NCBI RefSeq assembly: GCF_014066305.1
Contig: NW_023501044.1
Span: 434,001-498,000 of the forward strand
DNA length: 64,000 bases
DNA from: Letharia columbiana
Taxonomy: Eukaryota > Ascomycota > Lecanoromycetes > Lecanorales > Parmeliaceae
Direction of reading: 5' to 3'
In this document: positions 1-14,165 of the stretch, one piece after another
Layout: each line of letters begins with the position of its first letter
Position numbering within the stretch: position 1 is the stretch's first letter
Notes under the pieces: generated by a model
Told to the model about the DNA's origin: nothing
Seen by the model: only the letters and a program-made list of their open reading frames with translations
Database searches by the model: none
Made by a program: the position numbers and the translations under genes

Positions 1-3000
1 TTATAAGTTTTTAATTAATATATTTATCTTTAATATATTTAAAATTTATAAGAATCTTATATTATTATTAATTAATATTAATAAAAAAAATTAGAATTAT
101 TATAAATAATTAATAATTATAAAATAATTAATAATTTAAAATTAAAGAGACTTTAATATTATTAATTAATAAATTTTTTAATAATTTTATTTTTAGCTTT
201 ATAGCTTTTTTTATTAATTAATTTTTTATAATAAATATTAATTTTAATTATATATTAAAATTAAGATAATATAAAAATTATAATATTTTAAAATTATTAA
301 TAATTATAAATAAAATATTAATATTTATAATTTAATAATAAAATTATTTTAAAAAAGTCTTCGCGTATAAGCTTTTGATTTTCTAATATTATAAGAGAAT
401 TTTAATATTATCTTTTCTAGAGTAAATAGTAAATTAGATATTTTATTTATTATTTTATTTATTAATAATCTATATTATTTAATTTAAAAATATATTTAAT
501 TTTTATAATTATTAATTAAATTTATTTATTATAAATTATTTAAATTAGATTTCTTAATATATTTTTTAAATTTAATATATATTATTATATTATTTATTTT
601 ATAATCTATAAATAGATAAATTAGAATCTTATTATAATAATAATAAATAATATATAACTTCTTAAAATCGATAAGTGTATATTTATTAAATTATATTTAT
701 TTCTTAAATTTTTTAATTTCTAAATCTTAATAAATAGACTAATAATTGTTATTAAATTTAAATTAATTTTATATAATTTATATTATCTTTATTTATTATT
801 ATATTTATTATTTTTTATTATTAATATTAAAAAGAAAGTAAGATTTATTATTATTTTTATATTAAAATATATTTATTAATATCTTATATTAAATATTATT
901 AATTAAAAAAGTTAAGTTTATATTAAATAAAGATTTAATTAATATCTTAAAATTAAGATATTTAAAGAGAAATTAAAAGAGATATATAAATAAATAAAAT
1001 ATTAGAAATAAAATAAGATTAATATTTAATATATAAATTCTATTTTTTTGTTATAATAGAAATTTATATTATTTTAATAATATATTATTATATTATTTTT
1101 AATATTTTAAATTAGAAATTAATTTTTTCTAATTAATATTATAATTAATAATTATATATTTAAAAATATATAATAATATTAATATAGAATTAATATTTAA
1201 TTTAATTAATTTAAAACTCTAATTAGTTTAGCTATTAACGCTTTTCTATTTAATATAATATATACTTTATTTACTTTAATATTAATACTTATTTATTATT
1301 ATATTATTTTAAATATTAAAATTAAAAATTATATCTTTTATTTAATTAATATTCTAATTATTAATTATATTAATAAAAGTATATATTAATATTTTAAAAT
1401 TATTAAATTAATTTTATTAAATATTAATATAAAATTAAAATTTAATTTAAAGACGCTTTAATAATTTAATTAATTAGATTAATTATTATCTAAATCTTTT
1501 ATATATAAAAATTAAATCTTTTATTATATTAAAATTATTTTTAAATTTTAAAATCTTTCTTATTAATATAACTCTCTCTTATTTAAATAATATTATAATA
1601 TCTTTTATTTAGATATTAAAATATTAAAATATTATATTCTTTACTTTTAATTAAATAATATTATTTTTAAATTAATATTTTTAATTTTATAAAAATAATA
1701 ATTAATTTATTATAGATAAAGATAAAAAAGAAATAATATCTTCTTTTATTTTTATAATAGAAGAAGAGAAGAAAATAAATAAATTAATTATAAACTATAA
1801 ACGATTTAATATTTAAGAATAATAAATTAATAAAGTTATAATATTAAAATAAAGAGCTTTTCTTATAATTAATAAATATAAAATTAAATAGAAATTAATT
1901 AAATTAATAAGATTATCTTTAATAAATATATTATATATATAAAGAATATTAAAATATATAAAATATAAAAGAGGCGTATATATATATAGCTATAAATATT
2001 TAAAGTATATTTAAAATATAAAAAAAAGCGCTTATATATAGCTTTATAATATATATTAATAAAAAAGAAATTAATCTCTTTTTCTAATTAGCTTTTTAAT
2101 TAATATTTAAATTTAATTTATTTTTAAATAATATTTTATTTTAATAAGATTTTAATTATATAATATTAATTAACTTAATAATAAATATTTAATATTATTC
2201 TTTTCTAATTTACTCTCTTTTTTTTAAAAATTCTTTTTATTATTATAATATTTATATTATAATATATTTATTTATTATAATATTATTTATATCTAAAAAA
2301 AATAAAATTTTTTTTTTTATATTTTATAATTAAATTAAATTAATAATATTATTTTTATAAAGTAAATATATATTTAATAGCGCTATATCTTTTAATATAA
2401 TAATTAATTATAATATTAATTATAATTTATTAATATATAATATTATTATTTATTAAAATTATTAATTTAATAATTATAAAAATTTAGAAAATTCTTAATA
2501 ATTTATTAATTATTAATTTAGATTTATTTAAATTATTAAAATAAAGTAAAAATAAGACTTCGCGAAGATAAAGATTAAAAAATTATATATAAAGTTTAAA
2601 AAATATAATTATAAATAAGAAAAGTATATAATTATATTAATTATATATATCTAAATTAAATAATAAATTAATTATATATATTAATTATATTATTACTAAT
2701 TAAACTTTAAAGCTTATATATTAAAGAAAATTCGCGAATTATAAAGATTAATAAATTTAATTATTTTTTAAATTATATTTATTTAAATAATAAAGAAAAT
2801 CTTAATTTATATAGCTTTAAATTTAATTAATTTACTTTAAATTTAAATCTTTATATTAGATATACTTTAAGAAAGTTATAAAAGATAAAATTAATAAGTA
2901 ATTTTAATAATATAATTTACTCTTTAATAATTATAAATAAAAAAAATTACTAATTAATATCTAGCGATTTAATTATATATATTTTATATAAAAAAAATTA

Positions 3001-3350
3001 CTTTATAATTAAAAGATATATAATTTTTTAAATAATTATAATAAGATATAAATTTATAAATAATAATATAATATTATTAAAGTCTAGACGTAATTTTTAT
3101 AAAAAGAAAATATATAATAAATAAAAGAAAAACTATTCTAAGTTAAGGATAAGATATTCTAATTATTATTTTATTTATTATATTTAATTAATAATATTTA
3201 ACTATTATACTTAATCTAATAACTTTATATATTTTATATTTATAAAATAAAATTTCTTAAATTAATTTAAATATAGATATATATTTATAAAAATATTACT
3301 ACTCTAATAAAAGAGACTTTTTATTCTAAAATCTATATTAAATTAAAGAT
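1..3350. other. Heavily RIP-mutated AT-rich DNA, no gene
   Basis: No open frame or recognisable domain was seen on either strand. CpA and TpG are almost missing, while isolated CpG-containing steps such as TCGCG survive, as expected for RIP-degraded repeat DNA. The original element cannot be identified by eye because nearly every codon position has decayed to A or T. I saw no promoter, RNA gene or terminal repeat. Confidence 0.8.
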
Positions 3351-3354
3351 TATA

Positions 3355-3815
3355 TTTCTATACTCGATAGCTTTAATTTCTATAATTATTATTAATATCG
3401 CAATTAAATTTATATAATAATAATATATCTTTCTTATTAGCGAATATTTTTATATTTAATAATTTTAATTTTTATAATTATTATTAATATCGCGACTAAA
3501 TTTATATAATAATAATATATCTTTTTTATTAACGAATATTTCTATATTTAATAATTTTAATTTCTATAATTATTATTAGTATCGCGATTAAATTTATATA
3601 ATAATAATACATCTTTTTTATTAATAGATATTTCTATATTCGATAGCTTTAATTCTTATAATTATTATTAATATTACGATTAAATTTATATAGTAATAGT
3701 ATATCTTTCTTATTAACGAGTATTTCTATATTTAATAGCTTTAATTTCTTATAATTACTATTAATATCGCGACTAAATTCATATAGTAATAGTATATCTT
3801 TCTTATTAGCGAGTA
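3355..3815. repeat. Tandem repeat, about 92-bp unit, about 5 copies
   Basis: Five successive units are visible. Each contains a run related to TAATTTCTATAATTATTATT, then a CG-containing core (ATCGCGACTAAATT or variants), then ATATCTTTCTTATTAGCGA. Unit starts fall near 3365, 3457, 3548, 3641 and 3732, so the period is about 91-92 bp and not a clean multiple of three. The units differ mostly by C/T and G/A changes, consistent with RIP after duplication. It is probably a minisatellite inside a dead element, and no coding role can be supported. Confidence 0.75.
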
Positions 3816-6800
3816 TATTAATAATTATAAATAGTTAAAATACGATAGAAAATAGTAAATAACTCTTAGTAATATTCGATTTTAAATCTATAGCTTTCTT
3901 TATCTCATTTAAAAATAAAGATATTTATTTTTAGAATTTAAAGTAAATATATTCTAATATATAGTTATTAAATATCTAAATATAAATCTTCTAATTAAAA
4001 AATTAATTTTTTTAAAATTAATTAATATAATTATAATAATAATTAGAAATATAATTATTATATTATATAGTATAATTTAATAGATTAAATTTAATAAGCT
4101 TCGCTAATATAACGCTAGATAGATTTTAAAATATTAAAGCTATAAATAAAAATTCTCTCTTTTTTTCTTTTTTAATATCTTAAATATTTTTTTTTATCGA
4201 TATTTTATATTATAATTATTTTATCTTATTTATCTTAATTTAATTTAATAATAATATATTATTAATAATTATTAATTTTAATAGTAATTCTATTATATTA
4301 TTATTATATAAAAATAATAATATTAATTTATATATTAAATCGACTTATTTAAAAAATAATATAAATTTTAATAATCTTTTTAATAATATAAATAATTAGC
4401 TAGATAATTACTTATTTAATCTTTATATTAAAATTTTAAATTAAAAGAAAATTCTAAAGTCTTCTAATTATAAAAAGATAATCGCGAAAAAAATCGAATA
4501 AAATAAGTTTTTAATTATTCGCGCTCTCGATATAAAGATCGTAAGAAAAAGTATATCGAGGTTTTTATTTATAAAAATTAAAAATTAATATTAAAAGTAA
4601 GAAAGTAAGTATAATAATATAATATATTAATAAGTAATATATATATATAATTAATAATATTTTAGCTATTATTTTATAGAAGATTAAAAAATATTAAAAA
4701 TTAATTAATTTATTTCTTTTAAAAAGATCTTTTATTTATATAATATAAGAGATTATTAATATAATATTATTATCTTATTATACTATACGAATTTAGATTT
4801 CTATATTAAATACGTTATAAAAAACTATTAAAGCGACTCTAATATCGAAATTTTATTATATATTAACTTTCTATTAAATTATTATTCTATTAATAAATTA
4901 TATAATTAATAATCTCTACGCTATTTATAATAAAAGAGTTATATTAATAATTAAAAATATAGAGTTTATATAAATAATACGTTAATATATAATAAAAAAA
5001 ATATATAAATAATAAAAATAAGATAATTAAAAGTGCTTTACTTAGATAGAAGAGAGTTAAAATATTTAATATAAAATAGAATTCTAATTATCTTTCTAAT
5101 TATCGAAAAATATATAAATTTATTCTTCGAATAATAATCTCTTTATATTCTCTTTATTAATAAGAACTTCTTATTCGAATAAATATATAGCTAATAATTT
5201 TAATACGAAATATAAATTCTTAAATTCTTAAATTCTAAAGTATTATAAATTAAATAATAATTATAAATAATTTTAATATAAATTAGATTAAAAGTAAGAA
5301 TTTAAATATAATCTATATTATCGATAAGAAGATTATTAAGAAAAAGATAGCACTTAGCGTTAATCTATATAAATAGAATATATTTAAATTATAAAACGCG
5401 CTTATAAATTAGATAAAAATTTAAATAATTTATAAATATAGATTTTTTCTATAAAAGCTTATTAAGATAATCTATAAAAGTATAAAATTTTTATTATCTC
5501 TATATTCTTATATCGTCGATAGCTTTATCTATAAAAATATTTAATAAAATAAAAATATTAAGATTAAAGATTAATCAATAAATATTTCTTTTTAATCTAT
5601 AAAAATATATTTAAAATCTAATTAAATATTAAGAATTAGAAATTTATACTTAATTATTATAAAGTATTATTTTAGCTTTATATAAAGTTTAAAATTCGAG
5701 ATCTAGATTATAGAATCGACTATATCTATTACGTATATAAGAGAAAAAAGAAATATTAAATATAAGTAAGTAAAGAGATATTTAGAGCGTAATAATAATT
5801 ACTTTAATAGAGAATCTTAAATAATAATATTAATTATATATATATATCGAGAGTATAAAATAAGATCTTAAATTCTTAGATCTTATAATATTATAAGTTA
5901 AATAATAATCGTAAATAAACTTAATATAAATTAAATTAGAAGTAAAAATTTAATATAATAATAGAAATTTAAGATATTATTTATAAGATTAAAGAAGAAA
6001 AAGTTAAAAGGTTAAGAAAGAAAGATAAGAGTAAATTTAATAGAAATATTAAAGTTAATAAGAAGAAAGATTTAAAAAAATATATATCTAACGAATATAA
6101 ATATCTAAGATATAAACCTTAATTGAGAAGTATTATTTATTTCTAGATATATTTATAAATAGAAAATATTTATTATATAAAAAAAGATATCGTAATCGAA
6201 AAGAATTATATCTTAAAATTAATTATAATTCTTAATAGAAATATTAAAAAGGCTTATAAGATAGATAGCGTAAACGATTAAAAACTTAATAGTATAAAGT
6301 TATCGCTTCGCTATTACTAAGTATAAAAAATAACTTTTATAAAAAATTAAGAGATTAATAATAAAAAGCTATTAAGTAATATATTAGTAAATCTACTATC
6401 TTTTAATTATCTTAAAAAAAATTTATAAACTCTAAAAATTAGTGTTCGATATAAAGAAAAAGAATTTATATTATAGAATTCTAAATATTTTTCTAATTAA
6501 CAGATAACGAAATCTATTATAATCTCTTCTTTTAAATTCTTATATTTAAGTATTTATATTCTAATAATAAAAATAAAAAGCGATTTAAAACTTTATTATT
6601 ATAGTTATTAGTTATTATTCGAAAGATCTCTTTTATCTTATTATTATCTTTATCTAGCTTTTATTTATTTAGCGTATAATTATAATTCTTTAACTACTAT
6701 TTAGTCGAATCTAATAAATCTAGAAAATTATTATTATCTATATTAAATTATTATACTATTAAATTTCTTTATATTATATATTTAATTTTATTAAAATAAA

Positions 6801-8358
6801 TATATAAAAATAGTAAATCGAATTTTAATTAATTAGTCTAGATAATTTTTAATATAGTTTTATTAAAGAGAGAGTAATAAATAAAAAAAGTATTTATTAT
6901 AAAATTCGTTTATATATAATTATATATTTTTCTAATCTAAAAATTATAAGTTAATAATTTTATATATATAAGAAATAATAATAGTATATTTTATAATCGA
7001 TTTTAGAAGAATAATTCTATATTATAAAATCTTTATATTTATATATTTTAATTATATAATAAAATTTATAATTATAAAAATCGATATATATTATTTTCAT
7101 TTATAAAGACTAATAAGCTCTCTATTAAAATTTTTAAATTATTATAAAAATAAAAAGTAATCTCTATTTATAAGATTACTCGATTATATTAAATAATCTA
7201 ATTAATAACTCTAAGTTATTATCTAATAATATACTTATCTCTTATTTTTTCTCTTTTTTTATTTATCTTAAAATTATAAGATAAATAAAATTATTTAATA
7301 TTTTCTTTTTTATTAAATCTTTCTATTATAAAGTTATACTCTTATTATTATTAATAATATTTTTTTATTTTTAATTATCTAGACTTAATTATATAGCTAA
7401 TATAAATATATACTTTTTCTTTAAAATATTAAATAAAAAAATTATATATATTAATATCTAATAATACTATAATATAATTAATCTTATTATTTATAAAAGT
7501 ATATATCTTTAATCTTTTATAATATCTTTTCTACTTCTTTAAATTTATACTTTTAAATCTATTTATATTTTTAACTTTATTTCTTATAATTAATATTATA
7601 TTAAAATTAAAATTATATATTTTTTATAAGCGAGCTTTAAATAAGTTATATATTTCGAAAGTTATTATATATTAATAAGATTTAATAATATAAGAATTCT
7701 AAAAGAGCTCTTCTATCGCTTTATATTTATAATTTTTAATATTAATTAAATAATTATAAAATCTTAATAGCGATAGAAATAAGAAAAATTTAATTAAAAG
7801 ATTATTATTGTAAAGTATTCGCTAAAGATTATTTATATTATTTACTTCTATATATATAATTAAAATTATAAATTTAATTTTACTTTATAATAATAGAGAA
7901 CTTTATTTTTTATTTTTAATAATAAATTATTTATAATTCTATTATTATTTATCTTCTCGCTATATAAAATTACTATTATATTAATTTTATAATATATATA
8001 TTTATTAAATCTATAAATAATAGTATTTAAAAGATATTTTATAAGAAAAAAATAGAATATAACTTTTAAGTATCTTTTTAATTATCTTTCTAATTATTAT
8101 AATTTTATAATAAATAAAAAAAAAAAAAAAAGAAAGAAGTAATATATAAAAAGCTTATTATTTTTATCTTAATTTATAACGCTTATATAAAATTTAAAAT
8201 AATAATTAATATTATAAAATTATAAGATTTTTAAATAAAGAAGAATAAAATAAATATAATAAAAATTTAAAAAAAAATTTAAATTTAAATTTAAAGAAAA
8301 GTTTATAAGTTTAATTATACGCTAATAAATTAATTAATAATTAATAATTAATTTTATT
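3816..8358. other. RIP-degraded repeat DNA, unclassified
   Basis: No intact gene is present. CpG-containing words are somewhat more frequent between about 4.5 and 7.5 kb, which suggests former coding DNA. Two stretches near 5190-5340 and 5870-6010 resemble each other (both contain AATTCTTA followed by a run like TTAAATAATAAT and AATATAAATTA), so there is an old internal repeat. Reading TAA and TAG as former Gln codons gives semi-open plus-strand frames around 6.1-7.2 kb. I recognise no domain and make no functional call. Confidence 0.6.
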
Positions 8359-8824
8359 AGTATATATAATAAAATAAAATTAAATTAAATTTAAAAATCT
8401 TAAATTTATATATATAATTAATTATAAATTTAAAGTTATTACGCTCTTTAATTAGATTAACTAAATTATTATAAATAAATAAATAAATATTTATAATTAT
8501 AAAAAAATATAATTAAATAATTCTAATTAAAAAATAGATATATATTATTTAATTTTAGAATAACTTTTTTATTTTTTATTAAAATTTTAAGATTTTTTTT
8601 TAAAATTATAAAATAAAATAAGAACTTTTAGATAAAAAAAGAATTTTTAAATTTAATCTAATAATTATTATAGCGTAAAAAATTTAAATATTATTTATTA
8701 AAGTTCGCTCGATAGTTAAATAGCCCGCTTATTAAAATTTACTTATTAAAGATTATTTATTTATTTACTTAATAATTTTAATTAAAAAAATAATTATAAA
8801 TTTAATTTATAAATCTTTACTTAT
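8359..8824 (+). mobile_element. Y-family non-autonomous element, copy Y1
   Basis: This is a strongly RIP-mutated copy of the Y family. It starts with TAGTATATATAATAAAATAA, contains the shared internal words (ATTACGCTCTTTAATTAGAT; TTAAAGTTCGCTCGATAG) and ends with the degenerate palindromic tail ATAAATTTAATTTATAAATC followed by TTTACTTA. It holds about one internal 240-bp unit. It has no coding capacity. Confidence 0.7.
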
Positions 8825-8845
8825 AAAAAATATAATATCTTATAA

Positions 8846-9640
8846 ATTTTAATAGAATCTTTTATTTTTTAAGATAATAATAGAAATCTATTATTAAATA
8901 TAATACTTATTAATTAAATAAGAAAATAAGATATTTAAATTATACTTATAATATTTATAATTTTATAATAATAATTTTTTTTATAATTTAATAGAATATA
9001 ATTTTTAATATAATATAATTTTTAAAAATATAAATTAAATATTTTATATAGTATTAATTATAAAAATAATTAGAATTTTAAATTAAATATAAATTTAAAA
9101 TTAATATAATAAATAAATATCTAATAGATTTTAATTAAAATCTTTTATTTTTTAAGATAATAATAAGAATCTATTATATAAATATAGTATTTATTAATTA
9201 AATAAATAAATATAATAAATATATTTTTATTTTAAAACTATTATTATAATATAGATAATTTTAAAATAATAATTTATTTTAATTTTTTAATATAATATAA
9301 TTTTTTAGAATTATAAATTAATAATTTTATATAATATTAATTATAAAGATAATTAAAATTCTAAATTAAGAATTAATATAATAATTAAATATATATAAAC
9401 TTTAATAAAATCTTTTATTTTTTAATATAATAATAAAAATTTATAAAAATATATAATTATTAATAATTAGATAAGAAAATATAATATATATTTATATTAA
9501 GTTTATAATTATAATATAAATAATTTTATAATAAAAAAAATTATTAATTTTTTAATATAATATAAATCTTTTAAATTATAAATTAAATATATTATATAAT
9601 ATTAATTTTAAAGATAATTAAAATTCGAAGTAGAATATAA
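8846..9640. repeat. Tandem repeat, about 275-bp unit, 3 copies
   Basis: Three head-to-tail copies begin near 8850, 9135 and 9402. Each carries TCTTTTATTTTTTAAGATAA or a close variant, then a block ending in an ATTAATTA/AATAAG motif, and later TTTTTTAATATAATATAA. The spacing is about 287 and then about 269 bp, so copies differ by small indels. The array begins immediately to the right of Y1. It is essentially free of G and C, and no function is inferred. Confidence 0.65.
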
Positions 9641-10929
9641 TTTTATAAATAATATTATAATTAAAAATTATATTATAAATTAAGAAAATCGATAATTTAA
9701 TTATAAAGTTTTTTATTTTATTATTTATAATAGTTTAATAATTTATTTAAATTAAATTATAAATTTTTAATTTATCTTTATATTTATATATAGCTTAATA
9801 TTATATAATTTTAAAAGTTTATATAAAAATAATATATTCTTAATCTATAATATTACGCGTTTATTATAAATTATTAATAATTAAATATTTATATTCTATT
9901 ATTAGCGAATTTTATATAAAAATAATAAAAAGTTTTATTTAAAAAATTATTAGATAGAAAAGATTTTACTATCTTCTATATCGCTTTAATAATAAAATTT
10001 TATTAATAATATTTAATATTATTTTTAAATTTATCTATTATATCTAATAAATTTTTTTAAATAAATTTTTAAAATAAAGCTTTTAAAATTAATAGTATAA
10101 TTAATTTTTAAAAATATTTAATTTCGCGAAGAGCGATAGCTAATAAATTATAATTAGAAAAATAATTAGAAATATATATAAAATTAAATTTATTATCTAA
10201 ATAAAATTTATATAGTCTTCTTATTTTAAATATATAATTAATAATACTTTTTCTTTTATTTATACTCTTTTTACTTATAATAAATTTTTTAAAAATTTTA
10301 TTATTTAACTTTCTAGCTATTTTTATTATTAATAATATTTAAAATATTATTCTATCTATTATAATTACCATGAAAACTATATTAAATTTTCTCTTTTTAA
10401 ATTTTTTATTATATTTATTTTTTTAATAATTTATATATAGATAAATATTCTTTAACTATTATAATTTTAATATTTTTATTATATATATTATTAAAATTTC
10501 TATTTTTATAAATAATATCTCGAGATTAAAAGATAATCTAATTTTAAAATAGAGTCTTATTATTATTACTAAATATATTATTATTAAATATATATATTAA
10601 TTCTTTATTCTTTTTAATATATTTTTAAATTTATTTAATTTAGAAAGTTAGATAATTAAAATAATAATTAAAAAAGAAAAAATTATATTTAAATTCTTTT
10701 TTATTATAATAATTAGAATTATAAAAATTATTTCTTCTTCTTCTAATTATATTAATTACTTATATATTAAAATTAATAAATTTATATAAATTTATTATAA
10801 AACTTATTATTAAATCGTAATATTATTATTTTTATTATATATTAAAAATTTTTAATCTTAAACTTCTTTTATAATAAAGTCTATCTTTTTTTTTTCTAAT
10901 ATAATTAAATTTATTAATAAATTACTATT
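9641..10929. other. RIP-degraded DNA, no gene
   Basis: Very AT-rich. Only scattered CpG words survive (for example TATTACGCGTTTATT near 9850 and TTTCGCGAAGAGCGATAGC near 10122). There is one rare un-RIPed CCATG near 10368. No domain or RNA gene is recognised. Confidence 0.7.
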
Positions 10930-11165
10930 TAAATCTATTAGTTAATTACTTTTAAAACTTTATAATTAATTACTTCTAAAACTTTTTAATTAAATATTTC
11001 TAGAATTTTCTAACTAATTACTTTTAGAATTTTTTAATTAAATATCTCTAAAATTTTCTAATTAACTATTTTAAGAATTTTTTAATTAAATATCTTTAAA
11101 ACTTTCTAATTAATTACTTTAAAAACTTTTTAATTTATCACTTTTAAAATCTTCTAATTAATTTA
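10930..11165 (-). repeat. 24-bp minisatellite, probably a former 8-residue coding repeat
   Basis: Read on the minus strand there are about nine units of the form TTAGAAAGTTTTAGAAGTAA plus TTAA, each exactly 24 bp. The period is a multiple of three. Each unit translates as an 8-residue motif like LESFRSN followed by a stop, where TAA is the expected RIP product of CAA (Gln). This suggests a former repeat protein with an L-E-S-S-R-S-N-Q-like unit. The flanks are too degraded to show the rest of the gene. The array itself is clear; that it was translated is an inference. Confidence 0.6.
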
Positions 11166-13470
11166 ATATTTTTTTAAAATTAAAAAATTAAGTAATTAAT
11201 TAAAAGTTTATTAATAAAAATTCTTAATTAAAAATATCTATATTTATTATTATATTTTTTTAAATATAAATATAAAATAAATAATATTCTAAAAGTAAGC
11301 GACTTAATTAATATTCTAATTATCTTTTTAATAATTCTTTAAAAAAGAAAATATATATAATAAATTGAAAGTATAAAATAAAATCTTAAAAAAGATAAAT
11401 TTATTTTATAGAATTTTTAAATTTAGATTTTTAAAAGTTTAAAATAGATATTTATTATTATATAAAAGCTAAGAAAAATTTATTATTAATAATAATTCTT
11501 AACTATTCTAATTAAATTATTAAATTTTTAAAAAATTTAATTAAAATTTAATTTTATAATATTAAAAATTAGTATTAAATATTTTTATAAATAAGATTTT
11601 AAAAAAATACGAAAATGTATTAATAAATTAGCCTATTTTTTTATTAGCGTATTCTTAAATTTTCTTATATTTTAATTTTTCTAATATTTTTTTTAATTAT
11701 ATTATCTTTTATAATAATATAATTCTATTTAAATTTTTTATTATTTCTATTATAATATTAATATACTCTTTATAATATATTTTTTAATATCTTATAATAA
11801 GCTTTTTATATAAAAATTATTATTATAACTATCTTAAATAAGAGTTTAATTAAATAAATAAATTTATATACTTTTTATTATTTCTTAATATTATAAAAAT
11901 TAATATTATTAATAAAGATAATAACTTTAATTTATCTTATTATATTATCTTTAAAGAAATAAAAATATTTTAAAAATTTAAATAATAATAAGATATAAAA
12001 AGAATAGATAAATATTTTAAAAATAAAAATATAATAAAATTACGCTAATATTTAATAAATTTAAATATATATAAATTATTAAAAGTAATTTTAAGAAAAT
12101 AAAATAATATAGATATAATAGCGAAATTTATAGTTAAAAAAAACTTCTAACTTTCTTTAAATATTAAATAATTATTTCTAAAAAAAGAAGAAAATAAAAA
12201 AGAGAATTATTAAACGTATTATATATAATTAATATACTTATTATAAATTCTAATTATTATTATAATTATTCTAATATCTTTTTAATATTATAATTAATAT
12301 TTATATATAATATTTTATATATTATATTAAAAATAATTAATTTTATAAATAATTAAATTTATTAAATATAATTTTAATTTTAGATTTTATTAAAAATATT
12401 AATATAAAGCGCGATAAATAATTTAATATAAAGAAAAAAGATAAAAATATAATTATTAATATATAATTAAATATTATTAATTAAAAAATTAAGCGATTTA
12501 AAAACTTTTAATTTTTTTTAAAAATATAAATTTCTTAATAATATTAATAGAAAAGATATAAATATAAAAGATTAAAATATTTATTAATATTTTTTTATTA
12601 TAATAATAAGTATAATAAATTATAATTAAATCTATTAGAAAGAAGATTAAATATTTAGAAATTTTTGAAGATATAGTAAACTCTTAAAAGAATATTTATT
12701 TTTATTATATAAGAGTTTTATATAATTTATAAAAAATTTCTTAAAAAAGAATTATTAAAATAATATTTATTAATATAAATTTTTTTTTATATTAATTTTA
12801 ATTTTAATATTTTAATCTATATTTAAATAGACTTATTATTTATATACTAATCTTATTTATATTAAACTTATTTATTAATTATCTTTAATTATAAAATTTA
12901 AAAAAATTTATTATCTTTTTTTTTTTATATATATTTTTTATTAAAATAAAATATATAGTTTTTAGAAACTATATAATATAAGCGCTTAAGAATAAAAAAG
13001 AATAAATATTGCTATTAGAATCGGCTAGATAATAATCTAAAAATTATAATATAATAAGATATAAATTTATATCTAATAAAATAAGCGAAGAAATATAAAA
13101 AACTTTTAAGTTTATTAATATTAAATTAATATATAAAAATATCGCTAATATATTTAAGCGATTTAAGTATTTCTATAAGAGTATAGATTATCTAGATTTA
13201 AAATCTTAATAAATTAATTATATAATTTTAATTTTAGATTAAAAATAAAAATATAAATATTTTTCGCTATTATAATTATCTTTAAATAATAATAATTAAA
13301 AAAATAATTAGAATTCTCTATCGCTATAAAAATATATATCGCGATTTATAATTCTTTATATAATAGATTTTTTTTTAATTAGATTATATTTAAAAGTCTT
13401 AAATAATAAGATATTATTTAATATGCGATTAGATATTTATATAAAAATAAGATATAAATTTTAATCTAAT
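11166..13470. other. RIP-degraded DNA, no gene
   Basis: No open frame, RNA gene or clear repeat terminus is visible. G and C persist in isolated steps. Some plus-strand stretches near 12.9-13.4 kb have more CpG and could be decayed coding sequence, but no motif can be recognised. Confidence 0.65.
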
Positions 13471-13474
13471 TAAT

Positions 13475-14165
13475 AGACTTAATAAGAAAATAAAAATAAG
13501 TTTTTAAATAAATTAAATAAAATATAATAAATAAGCGATAAATAATTTCTAAGTCTAATTATTATTTTAATAAATAAATTTATATTTTAATAGTATTATA
13601 TATAAAAAGTACGCGAGTATAATTAAAAAAAGGTTTAGAGTTTTACTCTTTACGCGAATTATTATATATATAAATAAAAATAAAAGTTTAAATTATAAGA
13701 GTATAGATAATATCGAAATTAAATAAAATATAAATATTAAAAATAATTCTATTATACGCGTTAATAATTAAATAAACTTTATTTTTTAAACTATTTAAAA
13801 GCGTAATATAAAATTTAATAATAAGCTTTATTATAGTTTAGATATAATAATATTAATATATTAATTAATTAATATTAAGCTATTATAGAAATTTTAAAAT
13901 ATTAAATATAATTATATTTAGAAAATAAAATTATAAATCTTTATTAATATATAATTAATTTAATATATAATAATAAAAAATCTATTATAAAAACTACGCT
14001 ATTTAAATTAATATTTTAATCTTAATTATTATTTTTACTATTATATAAATAATATAAAATTATCTTTTATTTAAATATATTTAATTCTTAATTCTAATTA
14101 TTATTATAGATATTATTAATTTATTCTAAAATTATTAAATATACTTTTATATACTTTCTATATTT
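13475..14165. repeat. Long direct repeat, left copy (possible LTR)
   Basis: This segment matches 16065-16705 over most of its length. Both contain TTTAAATAAATTA followed by AAAATATAATAAATAAG, a run with ATTATACGCG, the sequence AACTACGCTATTTAAATT or AGCTACGCTATTTAAATT, and an end near TATACTTTCTATATTT. The copies are in the same orientation with about 1.9 kb between them. That geometry suits the LTRs of a dead retroelement, but I could not find a matching target duplication or confident TG/CA ends, so a segmental duplication remains possible. Confidence 0.5.
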
